Positions 1 to 12,773 of a stretch of 64,000 bases of DNA are shown here, piece by piece. The number at the start of each line of letters is the position of its first letter. Within the stretch, counting starts at the first letter, position 1. Position numbers and translations under genes: made by a program. The notes beneath the pieces were generated by a model. That model was not told the origin of the DNA. It saw only the letters and a list, made by a program, of their open reading frames with translations, and ran no database searches. This DNA comes from Arabidopsis thaliana. Its lineage: Eukaryota > Streptophyta > Magnoliopsida > Brassicales > Brassicaceae. The DNA is taken from positions 15,671,971 through 15,735,970 of the forward strand of contig NC_003070.9 in NCBI RefSeq assembly GCF_000001735.4, given 5' to 3'.

Positions 1-1523
1 CTGCAGCTAAGGTCCCGACAATGACCTCAGGAAGCGAGGGATGAGATGCTGAGGCAGATGCGCTAGAAAAAGGTAGAGTGTTTTGAGCCGCGGTCACCGC
101 GACCGACAGATCACCAGCACGAGCAGGAGCCCCGACGTTGGCTCGTTGAACACGAAGACTTGGGCGCCTCATTCTTCTGATGAGCGGGAGTTCTGAAGTG
201 GAGCTGGAATCAGGATGAACTGAACAAATAGAGCACGACATTTGTTAGTTAGCAATTCGAGTTGCGCAGCTGTCTCGATAACTCGCACATTTCTAAAAAC
301 CAAAGTAAATATAACGGAACTCGTACCTATAGGCAGATCAGCCTGGGGAACTGGTTCAATCCGCGAGACCTCTTTGATCGGATCTAGCGGTGCTGCTGAA
401 GGAACGATTGCGGGAACTGCTGGAGCTACGGGAACTGCTGGAGCTACGGCAAGAGCAGCTACGATGCGATTTCTGCTGAAAGTGGACCAGTCAGTCTGAC
501 CACGTCGGAGAAGGGTTAACAGCTCAAGTTCCGTCTCCAAGAGAGTAACTTCCTTGGTCCTTGCTACAAATCATCAAAAACAAGCAATTAGTTTCAGTAC
601 TAACGATTAGCAAAAGCAGTCAAGGACTCAACACAAACAACAAAGAAAAATCAAGAGGCTCAGGTCTCCATCTGACCCAGGTTGGTAGACCAGGTCCTTG
701 TTATCCTCGCGGGATCAAAATTGCCAACTGAATGACGATCTACTTTGAAAAAGAAATACTTGGATCGCCAATTGGTGTCTCGACAGGCTTTCAAACCGCC
801 GAGGACCAGAGATCTGGGACGTGCACTGATGTAGTACGTCTCTTGGTCACTCCTAGCATTGGTCTTGACCTGGCAGAGCTGAAGCAGGTCATGGCAGCTG
901 AATTCTCTGTTTACTTCCCGAGCCCGGGTGAATAACGCGAGCACATGGCGGACGAAGTTCGAACACATCTGGGGAAAGGCGAGGCCGAGACAGTAGAGCA
1001 TCTCGAGAATACACGCCGGAATTGCGAAAAATAGGCCGCATTTCTCGAAGAAATTGGCATAGGCGCAGCACCACCCGACCGGCACGTTCTCAGGATGCAG
1101 CGGTGGCCTTGGGAGTATCATATGTACCTCCACCGGAACCTGGCATCTCCTCCGGAGGTCGACCAGGTTGTCGTTCGTCATCGGCGTGCCTCCCCCTTGC
1201 TTGACAGCCTTTTTCTTCTTCTGTTTGTCGGCTCAGGTTGACGGCGGATGAATTGGACCCATTCCGCCTAGGGTTATGGCGCGTCTCTGTACTTGCGGCG
1301 GTGATGCCGTCGACCTTGTCTCGGATGAACTCGAATCATTGCCGTAACTGTGGTTGCTCTTGTTCTTAGAATCTTCGAAGTCTCTCATCTTTGGGTTTTG
1401 ACGGAGAAGGACGAGAGAGATGAAAGTAAAAAGCAAAGAAGGCAGATCGAGAAGGAGGGAATAGCAGAGAAACGAAGGAGATAGCAAAAATAAAAACGAG
1501 ATTTTTCTACTTCTACAAAACAA
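1..1523 (-). pseudogene. antisense accessory ORF of a Ty3/gypsy element (partial)
   Basis: This is a coding-like stretch on the strand opposite to the LTR at 1923-2441. The N-terminal part (1523 to 1233) runs into a TGA and continues in the same frame through a lysine run into the 1181-660 part, so one premature stop separates them. A further part (540 to 1) follows an acceptor-like TTTGTAG near 565. It holds an Ala/Pro/Val-rich repeat and a probable intron beginning at GTACGAG near 328. The 660-1181 segment has the motif GWCCAYANFFEKCGLFF, which I associate with plant retrotransposon-linked proteins of unknown role (putative plant transposon protein class). It lies just inside the 3' LTR, antisense to it, as extra ORFs do in some Tat/Retand-type elements. 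It continues past the left edge. The element assignment is firm; the function is unknown. Confidence 0.6.
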
Positions 1524-1908
1524 AGCGCAGTAAATAATAAAGGAGGAGAGAAGTTACCTTGAGAGTTGTGTGAGTTGACGTGACGTCAAGTGTAGAGGTG
1601 GGAAGTTATTTAAAGCCATCATCACCACGATTTTCGAGATTGCGGAAATCTCTTCTCTGCGCCTGATCTGGACCGTCAGATGCGGTGCGCTGAACTGACG
1701 CTCCATCTCGGCCGTCCACATTAGCAGCGACTTATCTCGCGTATCTCCTTGAAATCTTTTGGTTAAAGGAATCTGAAAATAAAACGAAATTGTTGAGTTT
1801 ATCCTCAAAACCGACTGATCTAACCATATTTATCCTCTCGTCAAGAATATTTTCGCAATCTTACCTGACCTATATGTCCGCTCATCGAGTTCACCTACTC
1901 ATTCAATG

Positions 1909-1922
1909 GGCTGGGGGGCAAA
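1909..1922 (+). other. polypurine tract of the gypsy element
   Basis: The purine-rich run GGCTGGGGGGCAAA lies immediately before the LTR start TGTTGG. Its position fits a plus-strand primer site and shows that the body of the element is to the left. Confidence 0.75.
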
Positions 1923-2441
1923 TGTTGGAGTTGGATTCCCCTCCAGGAATCCACCTGCGAAAATACCAAGCCAGCCCACAAAAGCCCACCAAGCCCACTA
2001 AGTAGAGGACCTACGCAGCTGACGAGCCCACATACGCGAATGGGTATTTGGGCCAGATAAGCCCAGTCACCTGATGAAGAGAGATAAGCGAATAATGACC
2101 TAGGAACTGACGAGGAGATATTCGCGGAGCGGACCTGATATCTCGGAACTGACCTGCCGAATATCCAGGAGGATCTCCGCAGATCCCGGACGGAGCTACC
2201 ACGTGCGTAGACTTATATAAGGGAGCTAGGACGACTAGGAAGACACATTGAATCTAGCTTACATTCACACACACACACTTTTACACTTGTAATATCTTTT
2301 CTCATTGTAAAAGCTTTGTCAAAATCAATACAAAAGTCCATTCGTTCTTAGCAATATAACTCTCAAGGTTTCAGTGAAGATCTAGCCGTCCTTTCTCATA
2401 ATCTTAAAATCAAATCTCTAGTGTGGATTTCAGAACTCACA
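1923..2441 (+). mobile_element. 3' LTR of a Ty3/gypsy element
   Basis: This 519-bp LTR starts TGTTGG and ends ACTCACA, so it has the TG...CA ends. The right edge is fixed independently. The sequence that follows (GCAAGTCAACAAAAAC...) is the middle of a repeat found uninterrupted near 58133, so the element inserted into that repeat. The rest of the element, including gag-pol and the 5' LTR, would be left of the window. Confidence 0.85.
2213..2220 (+). promoter_or_regulatory. TATA box of the gypsy LTR
   Basis: TTATATAA lies about 290 bp into the LTR and is followed by a CA-rich tract and a poly-A-signal-like AATACAAAAG region, as expected for the U3/R boundary. Confidence 0.6.
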
Positions 2442-2690
2442 GCAAGTCAACAAAAACTTTGTCATTTATTTAGAAAGTCAACAAAAACTTTACGATTTAT
2501 TTTTATTGTGTGAAGTTCAAGATTAAATCGTCCCAAATTTGAAAGTTGGTATTTTTTTTGATATTTCCCCCCGTAAAATATGGTCAAACGTAAAATAAAT
2601 ATTCTCTCTTTTTTTTTCTTGCAAAACTATTTCAGATGGATTTGGAGTTTCGAACAAATATTTTCCCATTTTATCTACATATACTTTTTT
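2442..2690. repeat. right half of a long-TIR element plus flank
   Basis: This is nearly the same as 58133-58360, including about 100 bp beyond the presumed element end (CCCCCCGTAAAATATGG). The left half is absent because the gypsy LTR abuts it; it would lie left of the window beyond that element. Confidence 0.75.
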
Positions 2691-3919
2691 GGGGAAGATT
2701 TGTGTCGAAAAATCCTTTTTCAATTTCGATATTGTATGTTTAGTCCCTACAAAATCAATCAGAGAAGATTGTCTTCTTTAGGACAATGACCAAATTTTTG
2801 ATCAACTATTCACATTTTGCACTAATTACTTACCTAAACAAAAATATTATTTTGCACTACCCTCATAAATTGCACACATTAATCCCTTAAATCTCTACTA
2901 ATTCAATATTACACGACATAATATTCCCTAAAAATTCGAACAACCAAATAACTAACCATATCTGATTTAATCCCATACGACGAGATTTGAGATCCTAACA
3001 TATGGAAATCAAATCTTCAAAATTAAATACTATTAATATTTATAATCTCGATCATATCTACTAAATATGAACTACTAACTGAAAATATCGTAATCAAATA
3101 ATGGTAATTAATATTTATATTTAGTAGATAAGGGAAGAAGCATTACGCGGTAACATATCATAAAAAATTCTATAATTAATCTGGATTTTCTATATTTTGT
3201 TATACAAAAAATCGAGAATATACATGATCCATGCTGTATAAACTTGGTAAGATTTCCCTTGATTACGATAACAACATGACTATTTTATGCTAATGTAATA
3301 ATTATATCGAATTCAAATCCAGATTTATTATGACAGTTATACATAGACTCAAAAAAATTTAGAAACTAATTAGTACACTTAAATGAGAATTTAAAGGTAT
3401 ATTCCTTACCTAAATACTAGATCTTTTATTATTATTTATAATCGTCATATTTTCCAAAATATGTTTGCTTGCTTACCGATTTTTACTCGATTCCATATCA
3501 CACCTAATTCTATCATCAACAAGGAACTCTATAAATAACCTTACGACAGAAGACTAAAAGTGCACCAACTCATAAGAAACTTTTTATGATAATGGGATGA
3601 ATGTTAGTTTAAGCAATAACGTTTAGCATTCATACATATTTTCTATTTGTCAAAGTCTCTTATTAAAATTGAACTAATTTATGTTTGCATGTGTATTTTT
3701 TTTTTACAGGGTTCAACAAGTCATGCTTAACTCAAAAAATCACACATATGTATCGAGTTTGATGAAAGTTGTTTCTCTTTTTCTCTCCATCAATTCAACA
3801 AACCAAGTAAGTCTATCACTCTTCTTATACATTCATTTGAATAATTTTTAATATTTTTCATTTTAATCTTTATTCTTAAGCATTGTTTCTTAGTATAAGA
3901 ATCTAATGTCACTATTGTC
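2691..3919. other. AT-rich non-coding stretch
   Basis: I see no convincing gene, RNA or terminal repeat here. It may be the 5' non-coding part of a CACTA element, but no CACTAC-type terminus was found. Confidence 0.5.
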
Positions 3920-4279
3920 AATCTATGAAACAGGATGGCGAAGGTGAAGCTGGACAGATATTAAAATAAGAATTACCACAACCACAATTTGCCTCAGTCC
4001 AAATGATCCCTCAGAATTCTCATATACCAAGGTATTTCTTATGCATAGCTCTAGAGATGTTTTGCTATATAGAATATTTATCAGTGTTTGTGCGACGAAT
4101 TTAATAGATTGATTTTGTGATTTTGTTGTTTGTAGAGCTTTATGTAGCAAGCTATTGAGTATGAGAAAGGTTCGTTAATCACTACTTAATTTTGAACTTT
4201 ATGATAGTAACTTAATAACATTAGTCTTATTCATATAAATATTTAGCTATATAGTAAATGCCGAATAATACTATAATAT

Positions 4280-5590
4280 AAACAGCAAAACACTCGACCA
4301 ACACAGCTCTGTGTAGAGCACTGGGTGTGGTCGAGTGACAGGTCGAGTAACAGACAGATAATCTAACAGGGATACTCGACTGCACAGTCTGTTGCCAGAC
4401 AACTGGGTGGTCGAGTATTAGGTCGAGTAAAAGTAAAGAATTGCAGAAACTAAGCAACAAATTACAGGATGCAGTACACAACAGTAGAGTAAACAATAAA
4501 ATCAATCAGATAAAGAATTCCTAAGGATGGGGTAATTGAGTAGTTTCGTTTCCTCGGTTTACAGGTGATTGACATGCTCAATAAATTAACCCTAGACAAC
4601 AAGTTCATTAACCAAATCTAAGTGCCACCGCAACAGAGACTCGCAAGCTAACCTAGTCCCAGACTCAATCACCATTGACGAGAGCTAACCTAACAAGCAT
4701 TACGAATCAACAAGTTAAATCCAAAACGCTCCCTGCAACCAATACCTTGGTACAGGGTCACGAATCTCTGGAATTAGTGGTTCAGACATTTCATCGAACA
4801 CCTTTTGGGCGCGGAAATGTCTGGGCTCAAATTCCAGTTGATCAGAAAGCAATAGGCATTAAGAACAACTAATCCAGAAGGGATCCATCAACCAATACTC
4901 AATCACCTAGCATACTGAGAATTCTACACTACTCTAGCCCATCCTCAGAAACCTATTCACTACTGAGACATCATAACAGAAAGCATAAACGTTGAACGAA
5001 TTGAAAACATGATAACAACAATGTAACAGCAGGATGATAACAGAGTGAACAACAGTAAACGAAATTCAAGAACAGAAACTAAATACTGAATACTGAATAG
5101 ATAAAGAGAAATCCGGATTACAAAAAGTCTAGAACACAAGGTCTGCGGAAATAAAACTAGATAAAAACTTTTTGTCTGCGAAAATGAGAAGTACATGCTA
5201 CTTATAGCCAAATATCCCGAAACCCTAATACTCAAAACGACGAAGTATTGGGATGGGTTAAGAACTGTACTCGACCCACGTGGTCGAGTGAGAGGTCAAG
5301 TGAATAGCTGGAGTCTTCTTTTCTTCCTTGTGCTCGAGTGTCTGGTTGAGTGCGGAATGAAGAAGGCTCTGAAGCTTGTCATCGAGTATGCAGTCGAGTG
5401 GTGGTGATGGTGATACTCGACATCCAGGTAGAGTGATGAGGTCGAGTAGAGGTCTGGCAATGGGATGAAGTCACTCGGCGTTGGGGTCGAGTGATGTGAT
5501 CGAGTGGTGTTAGAAGATACTCGACTTCCAGGTTGAGTGACGAGGTCGAGTGGTGGTCTGATGATGGAGATGATGTGATCGAGTGATGGA
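4280..5590 (-). repeat. truncated Athila LTR
   Basis: This is homologous over most of its length to the LTRs at 10223-11820, 31990-33652 and 41387-43067, in the same minus orientation. It lacks about 210 bp at one end and the terminal TGATAAG end at the other, and I see no target duplication. It interrupts the TnpA-like gene of CACTA A upstream of the exon at 5606. GTCGAGTG/CACTCGAC modules crowd 5270-5585. Confidence 0.8.
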
Positions 5591-5605
5591 ACACGTCCCT
5601 ATCAA

Positions 5606-8103
5606 CATTGTTAACTGGAAGAAAGTGACTCGAGATCTGAAAACAGTTATGTGGAAATCTGTTCAGGTAACAAGTAGTTTTTTAAAAAAGTTGACTGTAA
5701 TTGATCTGGTACTTCTATAATTATGGTGTGATTGTTCGTGAATGCATTCAAGGTTTGAGCTTGATGAAGATTGGCAAAGTATATCTGTGATAAACCAGAT
5801 GGGAAATATGTGGAGAGCACACAAGTCGCGCAGGGTGAAGGTTATTAATTTGGTTGCAAATAACCAAGAGAGGATGAATTTGAGACCAACTAATATTAAT
5901 CCTGTTGAGTGGCAAAAGTTTGTCAAACTCAAAACCAGTGCAGCATTCAAGGTAATTACTTGTGAATATAAAGTTTTGTATTTAAAAGGGGATTAGTAAC
6001 ATGTTTCATTGTTAGGCTGTGAGTGATACATATAAAGCAAGAAGAAAGAAACAGATACCTCACACCACTAGCCGTAAAGGGATTGTCAGACTAACAGAAG
6101 AAATGGCAAGATATCTACTTCATTTATGTTGCTTATTATTCTACGCCTATTGCTTGTATGTTGTGACAGTCACTCAAATGTTGTTTTTTGTACAGAAACT
6201 TGAAAGTAGAGATCCTTCCAGCGTGACAAGACTACAGGTTTGGATCAAGTCTCGTACCAAAAAGGATGGTACACCAGTAGATACTAATGCAGCTGAAAAG
6301 ATTGTAAGTATAAATAGAGTTGTTGATTGAGTGTGTCTTCGACTAGTAAAACCTGACACTGTCTTCATGTTTTCCAGCAAGAAGCAGCTGAAATTGTTGG
6401 AAATGATCCTCCAACATTTTCAACAAATCCAGATGAAGATCACCTCGCCAAGCTTTTAGGACCTAACAATCCTGGTAGGCTGAGGGTAATGGGGAGAGAC
6501 ATGAGTAAGACTAAATTAGCTTGTTTACAAGTGAAGAACAAGTGTATGGCTGAAATGGAAGAGAGGCAAGTGAAATTAAAAAAACAGGTCAATGACTTGG
6601 AAGATGAAATTATTAGAATCAAGAATCAGGTTAGATACTTTAAGAGTTTTAAAATATTCATCAACCAGTTAGAGTTATATAAGTTGACTTTAGTTTTGTT
6701 TATGTTACAGAGGCCAGAAGCTGAAATGGGTGAAAACTCAGCTGCAAGAGTAACATATTCCTTATTCTTTTCATATCATCTATGTGATTCTTCTTATTTA
6801 AGTTTATAACTCTTATTTTCTCATAATTTTTTGCAGAGTGTTAACAGAAATTCACATCGTAAGTGTGTGTTTGTTGATTGGTCTGAGACTGATGAAAATG
6901 TTGGTGAGGGTCGTATTCTTTCTTCAGATCCTGATGACATAGTGATGACTGCCGTCTATGCCCTACGGACCTAAAAGTGTTAGTTGAAACTGCATATCAA
7001 CCAGATGCATTTCTATGGAGACCTGCACACAAGATCTTTAATATGAAAAAAGCTGTTGGACATATAATCGCATTGCCAGCTGATAAGTGTAAACTTCTAG
7101 ACACAGACATCCAAATTGAAGACATTGCACCTTTGGTAATTTAAATTTGTTGCACTGTGTTATCAATGTATTTCCCCTGTGTATCATGCTGATTATTTGT
7201 ATTGGATTTGTTTACTGATTGTGTTTGATAGGGTCTAAAAGGAAACAAATGTAAACTACTGGATTTGAAGAATGCTGAAGTCATTGTTGCAGAGGGGCGT
7301 TGGGAGACACAAGAACCAAGTGCATTGGTTAATGGACTTCCTCTTGGACCAAAAGCAGTTAAAGTATTTGTGGATTCAGTAAAGCAGCCTGATACATCAC
7401 TATGGAGACCTACAGCTGAAATGTCATATCTTGAGGACTGTTTGATGGCTTTTGTATCCTGGCCCCTGAGCAAAGTTGATTTTGAAAATCCCTCATTTCC
7501 AACCGGTCATAATTCTACATCAGAAGTTTCTAGGTCTGCATCGAAGGCTAAGTCTGCAGCCACAACTTCGAAGTCTGCAGACGGGTCCAAAACTTCAGCA
7601 ACAGCTTCAAAGGCTGCGTCAGAGTCCAAATCTGCAGCTATGTCTTCTAAGTCTGCATCTGGTTCTGAATCTCCTATTGATGATGCAACAGGTCCAAGTT
7701 CTCCAATAAGGAATACTTTACCAGCACAGTCTCCTCTCAGGAAGTCTCCAGTAAGTGCTTTCATATGTTACTTGAAGTTGTTTTTGTTAATTATGATGAC
7801 TGATGGTTTATATTGTAAACATGGCAGGGCATTAACAAAATTATTTCCAAGGAGAATAAGAAGTGCAAGTTGATGGATTTAACTGGAAAGAATAAAGTTG
7901 TGGCTGAAGGACGATGGGCAACAAATGATCCAGCACATAAGGTTCACCACACTCCCTTAGGTTTTAATGCAGTTAAAGTGTGGATAGATATTGTGAAGGT
8001 GGGCAATGTAAAAGTTTGGAGGCCATCAGATGAGATAGAGATTATGAAAGATTCACTTAACTCCTGTATTGCTTGGCCAGAGAACAAGGTCATTATGTCT
8101 TAA
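5606..8103 (+). pseudogene. TnpA-like CACTA transposase gene, copy 1
   Basis: This is a multi-exon gene with visible splice sites. Approximate exons are 5606-5667, 5752-5951, 6016-6102, 6196-6303, 6379-6628, 6711-6750, 6838-7135, 7231-7751 and 7828-8103. Exons 3-5 carry the Ptta/En/Spm (Transposase_24) region, with IPHTTSRKGIVRLTEEM, LQVWIKSRTKKDG and a coiled-coil-like KxxLxxxVNDLEDEI. The last three exons each carry one TNP1 (Transposase_23) repeat: KCKLLD, then VAEGRW, then LGxxAVKVxVD, then WRP. A serine/lysine/alanine-rich linker follows the second repeat. A frameshift near 6950-6975 breaks the first repeat, and an Athila LTR cuts the 5' end. Exon 3 ends ATG/GCAAGA where the second copy has ATG/GTAATC, a GC-AG intron or a decayed donor. 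TnpA-type proteins bind subterminal motifs and help excision. Confidence 0.75.
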
Positions 8104-8603
8104 ACTGATGGTTTTCTTGTGTAATGCTACGTACCTGAACTTATGCACTTAGCTCATGTATTGCTTTATTTTGTGCTTGAGACTTTTCTTATGTATTTTG
8201 GATCTAAACTTATGTTTAATCAATGGTCAATGTATGAGATTTTATAAAGCAGGTTATGTGTACTATAATCACATCTCAGAAAATGCTATAAGAATACAAG
8301 TAATAGAATATTTAACATATGACTAATGCTATGTTTTAATCATCTATCGTAGCTTATAAATTGATATAAGAGCATAACATAGCACATAATTTGACTAATT
8401 ATTTTCCAATTGAAAAAAGGCAAACCAAGATAAAATAACATTTCGCAACAGCTATATTAGAGATATATAACATAGCATGAAAAATCAAATACTATATAAT
8501 TTTTTTAAGAAAATTAAACGTGGTAATACAACTGTTCTTTATAGCTATGTTATAAAACTATAACATAGCATACTAAACTCACGCTACTGTATGTGGGGTA
8601 CCT
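8104..8603. other. 3' UTR and subterminal region of CACTA A
   Basis: There is no ORF. From about 8280 the motif CATAGCA/TATAGCT/TGCTAT recurs in both orientations, as it does next to the other CACTA ends in this window. These are likely binding sites for the element's own TnpA-type protein (inference). Confidence 0.5.
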
Positions 8604-8713
8604 ATAATAACTAGTGGCGGATCTAAGAATTATTTTAACCTCGGGCACAATATAATTAAAAATAAAATTAAATAAAAAATACTAATACAAAAATAGTTTC
8701 TTAAAAAAAAAGT

Positions 8714-11700
8714 CTATAAAGTTATCCTACGTTTTTCCATACTCTGAAATCTTTTGATCACTATCTCATTTGTCACTTTATCAAATAATTTTCTTTCAAC
8801 AAAACAAACTAGACAATCGTTTAGAAACTGATCACCTATACGGTTGCGCAATGTAGTCTTCACAATCTTCATTGCAGAGAAGCATCTTTCAACAGTAGCA
8901 GTGGCTATAGGTAAAGTCAAAACTAGCTTCAAAAGTCGATAAACCAGAGGATACGAAAGATATTTCTTTGTCTCGATCATAACGCGAGCAAGATCTCCTA
9001 GACTTTTCTAATTAGCAAATCTTTCATCTTCTCGAATATTGTCAATGTAAAGACCAAGCTGATGCTCGAGTGATCTCCGATCGACATGAGTAAAATCTTG
9101 TGGATAAAACTCAGACAATCTCAGAACTTTCAACTGATCAAACTCATGAAACGAATCAATAGGGCTTAAAGAAGCAACACAACTAAGTAATTCAGTGTTT
9201 ACCTCATCGAAACGATCATTAAACTCTTGAATTTGCATATCTAATATAGTGTAAAAACACTCCACTTGATAATGATGGAAGTTGGTCATGTTGCTTCTTT
9301 TTCTTGGGTTTCTTGGATTAACAAATTCTCCATCCATAATAACCAACTCAATGTCATGCTTCTTACAAAAAGAAAAAACTTCATTAACCAAAGAATCCCA
9401 TCCATCATCTCTGAGCTTGCATAATTGTTGCTTGGTAGATTTCACTAGTGACATAGGATTCAAAATGTCTTGGTCTTTCTTTTGTAGAGCCACTGATAAA
9501 CTATTTGTGAGTCCAAGAAGAAGCAACATCAACTGTAAGTAGAACGCAAAGTCAAAAGTATTAAAGTACTTGAGAAGACCATTAGCTTGTCGTCTTTTGG
9601 TACTATCAGTTCCCTCCTCTTCAACAAACTCAAGCAGTTTAATGATAACAGAGAATAAATGAGCTAATCGGTGTAATGTTGTGTAATGAGTACCCCAACG
9701 AGTATTACCAGGTCTCTGTAATGAAAGCTCTTGATTCAATCCCTTTCCTGTCTTAATTTCACCTTGATTGATTCCTTCCTCTATCTCTTTTAGATATTCT
9801 TCTCGAATCCTATCTTTTCCCTTACAAGAAGCTCCAACCACATTTAGCAAGGCAGAAATCATATCAAAGAAATCTCCAACTTCAAATTGTTTTTTAGCAA
9901 CTGCCACGACCACTAACTGAAGCTGATGAGCAAAACAATGGATGTAATAAGCAGAACTATTCTCTCTTAAAATCAGAGATCTCAACCAATTGAATTCACC
10001 TTTCATATTGTTTGCTCCATCATAGCCTTGTCCTCTTAACTGTTTCATACTCAATCCACGTTTAGCAAACAATGAATCAATAGCACATTTCAGAGATGCA
10101 GAAGATGTTTCTTTAACATGGATAAGACCAATGAATCTTTCTTTCACCGTCCCATGTTTATCAACAAAACGAAAAACCACTGCCATTTGTTCTTTATCAG
10201 AAACATCTGCAGATTTATCCACTGATAATAGGTTTTTAATCAATTAAACCTAAAACACTATCATGTCGTTGTAGTATTGAAGGTTGTCAATCCAAATGGG
10301 TGTTATGCTAACAATCAAGATGTGATCAGAAGTCACTAAGTCAAGCCAAGCAATAACAGGTTTTGGTGTGTTCTAGCAGTCCTAAGTGAACATGCAGAAA
10401 ACAGAAAATCAAACAGAAACAGTGAAACACTCGACCAACACAGCTCTTTGCAGAGCACTGGGTGAGGTCGAGTGACAGATCGAGTAACAGACAGAAAATA
10501 AAACACGGATACTCGACTGCACAGTCTGTTGCCAGACAACTGGGTAGTCGAGTATGAGGTCGAGTAACAAGAAAGAACTGCAGAAATTAAGCGATAGATA
10601 ACAAGATGCAGTAAACAACAATAGAGTAAACAAATAATTCAATCAGATAAAGAATTCCCGAGGATGGGGTAATCGAGTAGTTTCGTTTTCTCAGTTTACA
10701 GGTGATTGACATGCTCAATAAATTAACTTTAGACAACAAGTTCATTAACCAAATCTAAGTGCCACCGCAACAGAGACTCTCAAGTTAACCTAGTCCCAGA
10801 CTCAATCACCATTGACGAGAGCTAACCTAACAGGCATTACGAATCAACAAGTTAAAGCCAAAACGCTCTTTGCAACCAATACCTTGGTACAGGGTCACGA
10901 GTCTCTGGAATTAGTGGTTCAGACATTTCATCGAACACCTTTTGAGCGCGGAAATGTCTGGGCTCAAATTTTAGTTGATCAGAAAGCAATAGGCATTAAG
11001 AACAACTAATTCAGAAGGGATCTATCAACAAATACTCAATCACCTAGCATACTTAGAATTCTACACTACTCTAACCCATCCTCAGAAACCTATTCACTAC
11101 TCAGACATCATAACAGTAAGCATAAACGTTGAACAGGTTGAAAACATGATAACAACAGTGTAACAGCAGGATGATAATAGAATGAACAACAGTAAACGAA
11201 ATCAAGAACAAAAGCTGAATACTGAATACTGAATAGATAAAGAGAAATCCGGATTACAAAAGGTCTAGAACACAAGGTCTGCGGAATAAAACTAGATAAA
11301 AACTTCTTGTTTGCGAAAATGTGAAGTACATGCTACTTATAGCCAAATATTCTGAAACCCTAATACTCAAAACGACGAAGTATTGGGACGGATTAAGAAC
11401 TGTACTCGACCCATGTGGTCGAGTGGGAGGTCGAGTGAGTAGCTGGAGTGACGTGATCGAGTGACGTGATCGAGTGGTTGTCAGAAGATGGAGAGGAAGT
11501 CACTCGACCTGGGGGTCGAGTGATGTGGTCGAGTGGTTTTGTCTTCTACTTGGCCTGGGGGTCGAGTGGTCTCTTGAGATCTTGAAGCTCCTACTCGACC
11601 TCTGGGTCGAGTGGTTTGTCATGATCAGGTCCGCTTCTTCCAGTTAGCTCGTGGACAGCTCCAAATCACCTGAAAACAACACAAATATGCAACATGCATG

Positions 11701-12773
11701 CAAAACTATCCTAAACATGCAAAGTGATGACAAATGATGTGAATGGTATAAAACAGTGATAATATAATGCTAAAATGATGAAAAATGGATGCTCAAAACA
11801 TGCAAAATACACACTTATCATCCACCAACAAGCAATATACATCATGATCAACTTCTTGAATTATAGATTCAATAACTTCCTCCGCAAAGCAATGTACGAT
11901 GTCTTTCTGAATTTTGGGACATACCATCTGATTGTTTTTTGGAGCATTCTCCAACACAACTTTGCTTATAACCTCATTCTGCCCTACTGTATATTTCACA
12001 AGCTCTAAGAAATTTCCCCTATTAGCTGATTCATCTGACTCATCGTGACCTCGAAAAGGTAATCTTTGTCGTACTAAATATCTACAACAATCAATTGAAG
12101 CATTCAATCTGATTCTGTATTCATTTTTGACTATTTCATCTTGCTTATGAAAAGCATGAACAATTGATTGACCTGGCCTCATCAAACAATCAGCCCTTTT
12201 TAATGCATTGTTGTGAAAGTTATTCACCAATCCCACGTGCTCACGTAAACTCTGAGGATTTTTCCAAGTATCGAAACCTTTCGTCACAAACGTATCACTT
12301 TCACCTTTATTTTCTGTGTAATCTTTAAACAAGTAGCAAACCAAACAACAAGCTTTGTCTTTTTTCACACTGTATTCCAACCAATTGCCATAGAGATCAA
12401 ACCACTCTAGATTGAATCGTCTCAATTTTTTTCCTGATAGTGTTTTAGGAAAATCATGCCCGCGAGGTTGACAAGGACCTTTAATCAGATATTTGCGTCT
12501 TACCTTATCTCTTTCATTTGGATGATAGTCCGAAGGTTTTTTCCTATCTGCAGGGTCTGAAAGCAAATCTTCCAAATTTTCTTCAGGCGTTGGTTCCAAC
12601 TTTCTTTTGTAATATCTATGAATTCCTCCCTAATAAATATATTAGAAACCAAATTTAGATTAGAAATTTTGATCTAATTACAAAAAAAAACATACGAATG
12701 ATTTGAATCATCTACTACAATTTTAGTATTAATCAATCATAAAATAATCACTAAAATTACTTACTTTAGACAT
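8714..12773 (-). pseudogene. hAT transposase (TTF-type zinc finger), split by a solo LTR
   Basis: A tiny first exon, MSK (12773-12765, donor gtaagt), joins at 12629 (acceptor attag) to the main exon. The reading runs to 11821, where a solo Athila LTR interrupts it, and resumes at 10217. Removing the LTR and one copy of its 5-bp duplication leaves the frame open, about 773 codons in all. The only other lesion is a TAG at 9008-9010. Domains in order are a TTF-type zinc-finger region (Cys and His around FDLYGNWLEYSVKKDKACC), an RNase-H-like core (GLIHV..., GYDGANNM, HCFAHQLQLV, RWGTHYTT) and the C-terminal hAT dimerisation motif (LVLTLPIATATVERCFSAMK). It would cut and paste the element; here it is disabled. 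So few lesions suggest recent loss. Confidence 0.9.
10223..11820 (-). mobile_element. solo Athila LTR with TSD tccac
   Basis: The 1598-bp LTR has ends TGATAAG (at 11820, minus strand) and ATTATCA (at 10223). The 5-bp duplication tccac occurs at 10218-10222 and 11821-11825. There is no internal region, so this is the product of LTR-LTR recombination. It belongs to the same family as the complete Athila at 31990-43067. Confidence 0.92.

Noticed and set aside
2820..2870. CACTAA/CACTACC words as the left end of CACTA A
   Set aside because: They do not extend to CACTACAA and have no matching subterminal motifs.
4675..4872. A 65-codon ORF (MTRANL..ITNQQVK) repeated at 10812 and 41976
   Set aside because: It lies inside Athila LTR copies, antisense to the element. 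Its conservation follows from the copies being recent; no leader or domain supports a gene.
7507..7764. 85-codon minus-strand ORF rich in Asp and Ala
   Set aside because: Shadow of the Ser/Lys/Ala-rich linker in the TnpA-like gene on the other strand.
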